DNA from: Mesorhizobium koreense
Lineage (GTDB): Bacteria; Pseudomonadota; Alphaproteobacteria; Rhizobiales; Rhizobiaceae
Length of the DNA: 64,000 nucleotides
Assembly (NCBI RefSeq): GCF_031656215.1
Contig: NZ_CP134228.1
Span: 3,367,001-3,431,000, forward strand
Direction: 5' to 3'
Positions 62,508-64,000 of the stretch are shown here, piece by piece. The stretch's first letter is position 1; every line of letters begins with the position of its first letter. A program made the translations under genes and the position numbers. The notes beneath the pieces were generated by a model, which saw only the letters and a program-made list of their open reading frames with translations, made no database searches and was not told the origin of the DNA.

Positions 62508-63566
62508 TCAGTGGGCAGGCTGATCCTGGGCGAGAACTTCCTTCACGCGGCAAATGGCCTTGGGCAAGTCTTCCCTAATTTCATCACCGGGAATGCGAAC
62601 CGTGCGGATACCGAGTGCTGCGAGCTTCTCGGTAATGACAGCGTCCTTTGCCTTTTGCTTGGCCCGCGCATGGTGTCCTCCGTCACAGAACACAGCGATA
62701 CGTTCATCCTCGAAGAACAGGTCCGCCTCCGTCACCAGACCGTCGCTGTGGCGGAACTCAACATCGTTCCAGAGATGGTACAAGGAGGGAAATGTTGCCC
62801 CGTCGTCCATAATGAGCATCTGGCACGCGGGAAACAGCTTCTCCCTCGCCAGCGCCTGGATGACGAACAATTCGATGGGCGTTTCTGCGCCCCAAACGCG
62901 CCGAGCTTCGACCTGTTTGAATGGCGTGAAGAACAGTTTTCGGCGATGCTTCTCGTAACGGGCCTTCATCTGCTCGGAAGGCATCTTAAGGTCCGTCGTC
63001 ATGATTTCATCGTTTTCGGCCAGCTCTGTCGCTAGGAAGAACTGATCGATCACAATGCCAATCTCGTCGAGATATCCCTTTCTTTCGCCGTCCAGATAGC
63101 CTGGCAAATTCCCATAGAGCGACCATCCTCCCAAAAAGGGATCGTAGCCTGCGTACATCGGTTCCGTTGCCAGCCACGCGCTTACATCGAGCTCGGCTAC
63201 AAGATCGATTGTCTGGGTTGTGACTTGCTCCCGCTTCGAAGCAGGAATGAGGCTCATAGCAAATGGGCGCACCCGCAAGACACCATCGACTTCGCCCGCG
63301 GCAACACAGCTCAATACGATGGAAATCATCTGAAAGTTTGTGCCACGTTTCCGGAACAGCTCGATCTCTCCATCGCTGGGCTTGTCCTGCAAAGCGCCGC
63401 CCGCGGCTTCGGCCATGGCTTTCGTTATCGGTTGAACGCCCCCGAGATCGAGCGTCGCCACCCGGATCAATTCCGGGATTGCAGACCAGTCGAGCGTAAA
63501 CGGCAACTTCGGAAGAATGCCGTATGCTGCGTCAGCGAGTAGTGAGGCCGGTCGGTTCTCGATCAT
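62508..63566 (-). CDS. Protein with C-terminal DUF559/Vsr-like endonuclease fold
   Basis: 352 residues. The N-terminal 220 are unrecognised (PFTLDWSAIPELIRVATLDLG and FQMISIVLSCVAAGEVDG). The C-terminus reads VTEADLFFEDERIAVFCDGGHHARAKQKAKD... then KLAALGIRTVRIPGDEI, the D...(D/E)...HH-x-KD...L...G..VxR pattern of DUF559 and Vsr-type nucleases. The region ETPIELFVIQALAREKLFP before it is also typical of these fusions. It is convergent with the subtilase gene, sharing TGATCA at the stops. The target is unknown. Confidence 0.7.
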   Translation of the reverse strand: MIENRPASLLADAAYGILPKLPFTLDWSAIPELIRVATLDLGGVQPITKAMAEAAGGALQDKPSDGEIELFRKRGTNFQMISIVLSCVAAGEVDGVLRVRPFAMSLIPASKREQVTTQTIDLVAELDVSAWLATEPMYAGYDPFLGGWSLYGNLPGYLDGERKGYLDEIGIVIDQFFLATELAENDEIMTTDLKMPSEQMKARYEKHRRKLFFTPFKQVEARRVWGAETPIELFVIQALAREKLFPACQMLIMDDGATFPSLYHLWNDVEFRHSDGLVTEADLFFEDERIAVFCDGGHHARAKQKAKDAVITEKLAALGIRTVRIPGDEIREDLPKAICRVKEVLAQDQPAH

Positions 63567-64000
63567 GCAATTAGACTAACCGGGCTACCGCCGAATTCAA
63601 AAGCAACATCACAATGGGCAGATCGGCCTGCGACGAACGGACTCTAGGCGATTGCGAGCAGCGTCCACAGGCAAAAGCGGCATTCACGTCTTGTTCAACC
63701 ACACCACATGACCGACCCCGTCCGAGCCGCCAGCTCGGGTGGGCCGCAATCCTTCGTGCGCTGTGCCGCTCGCCGGGGACAGTCCCGCCTTCAGCGGCGC
63801 TATGCTGACGCCGCTGCGTCTGCCTTCTTAGCCCGTCTCGCCGCTGCGGTTCGACTCGCGCCTCAAGGGCGCTCCTGCGGTCGGATTTTCCTTCGTCGGC
63901 GGCCACGCGCCGATCCGGGCCCCGGTGACCCCTTGGGCGGGCGCGCGCAGCCCGGCCTCGTCCTGCGGCCGCTCATTCTGTCCAGGTCCCAAGTTCGAGG
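63567..64000. other. Terminal 434 bp, no convincing gene
   Basis: Very GC-rich. Open frames on both strands here have Arg/Pro-rich, low-quality translations. It may be the leader of a gene beyond the window or a repeated island element. No copy of the radC att core or the missing radC 3' end is present. Confidence 0.5.

Noticed and set aside
63571-63906. A 111-codon minus-strand frame at the window end
   Set aside because: Low-complexity Arg-rich translation, no Shine-Dalgarno and no family resemblance. Left unannotated.
63567-64000. Right boundary (attR) of the island
   Set aside because: No copy of CATAACCACCCC and no RadC SGDPTPS-type coding sequence was found on either strand near the end.

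Overview
The window is a chromosomal segment of an alphaproteobacterium of the order Hyphomicrobiales, most like the Mesorhizobium/Phyllobacteriaceae group. The evidence is the gene set (Omp2b/RopA-type porin, F1 ATPase zeta inhibitor, psuK-psuG, purC-purS), the GC-rich codon use, rhizobial intergenic palindromes and a recA operator of the TTG-N11-CAA type. The genus cannot be fixed from sequence reading alone.

Bases 1 to about 36,480 are ordinary core genome: alaS and recA (minus strand), pseudouridine salvage (psuK-psuG), an OmpA-like lipoprotein, a LivJ-like binding protein, an S58 peptidase, purB, small enzymes (VOC, RBBP9-like hydrolase, MBL-fold, HpcH/HpaI aldolase), purC and purS separated by a large inverted repeat, tRNA-Glu, a porin, topA-rnr-DUF983, a NUDIX protein, an MFS transporter, rpmG, a DEAD-box helicase, ade-ilvA-DUF1697, a TPR/ATP-grasp protein, map and radC.

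radC stops being RadC exactly at the HNHP of its JAMM motif, and a P4-type tyrosine integrase follows. This marks the left end of a genomic island that fills the rest of the window. No right end (attR or radC 3' part) is visible before base 64,000.

The island is a dense defence region. After int and a secreted SNase-like protein come a divergent AbiV/HEPN pair and a six-gene minus-strand operon. That operon is headed by an AbiEi/AbiEii toxin-antitoxin pair with twin palindromic operators, continues into type I restriction genes hsdR and an hsdM-S fusion, and ends with two further PD-(D/E)XK-like proteins. Next on the minus strand are xre and immA/irrE followed by an AddB-like/AddA-like nuclease-helicase pair.

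The most interesting part is 56.4-62.5 kb. A 49-bp near-perfect inverted repeat with back-to-back promoters separates xre-immA from a plus-strand, translationally coupled operon: three-repeat ubiquitin-like protein ending in CGGSS, E2-like protein, JAB/JAMM peptidase and ThiF/E1-like adenylating enzyme. The E2-like protein has no cysteine, and the E1-like protein has none at the usual catalytic position, so a non-thioester ubiquitin-like pathway is suggested. Immediately downstream is an AAA ATPase/S8 subtilase pair resembling IetAS. A DUF559/Vsr-like protein and about 430 bp without a convincing gene close the window.
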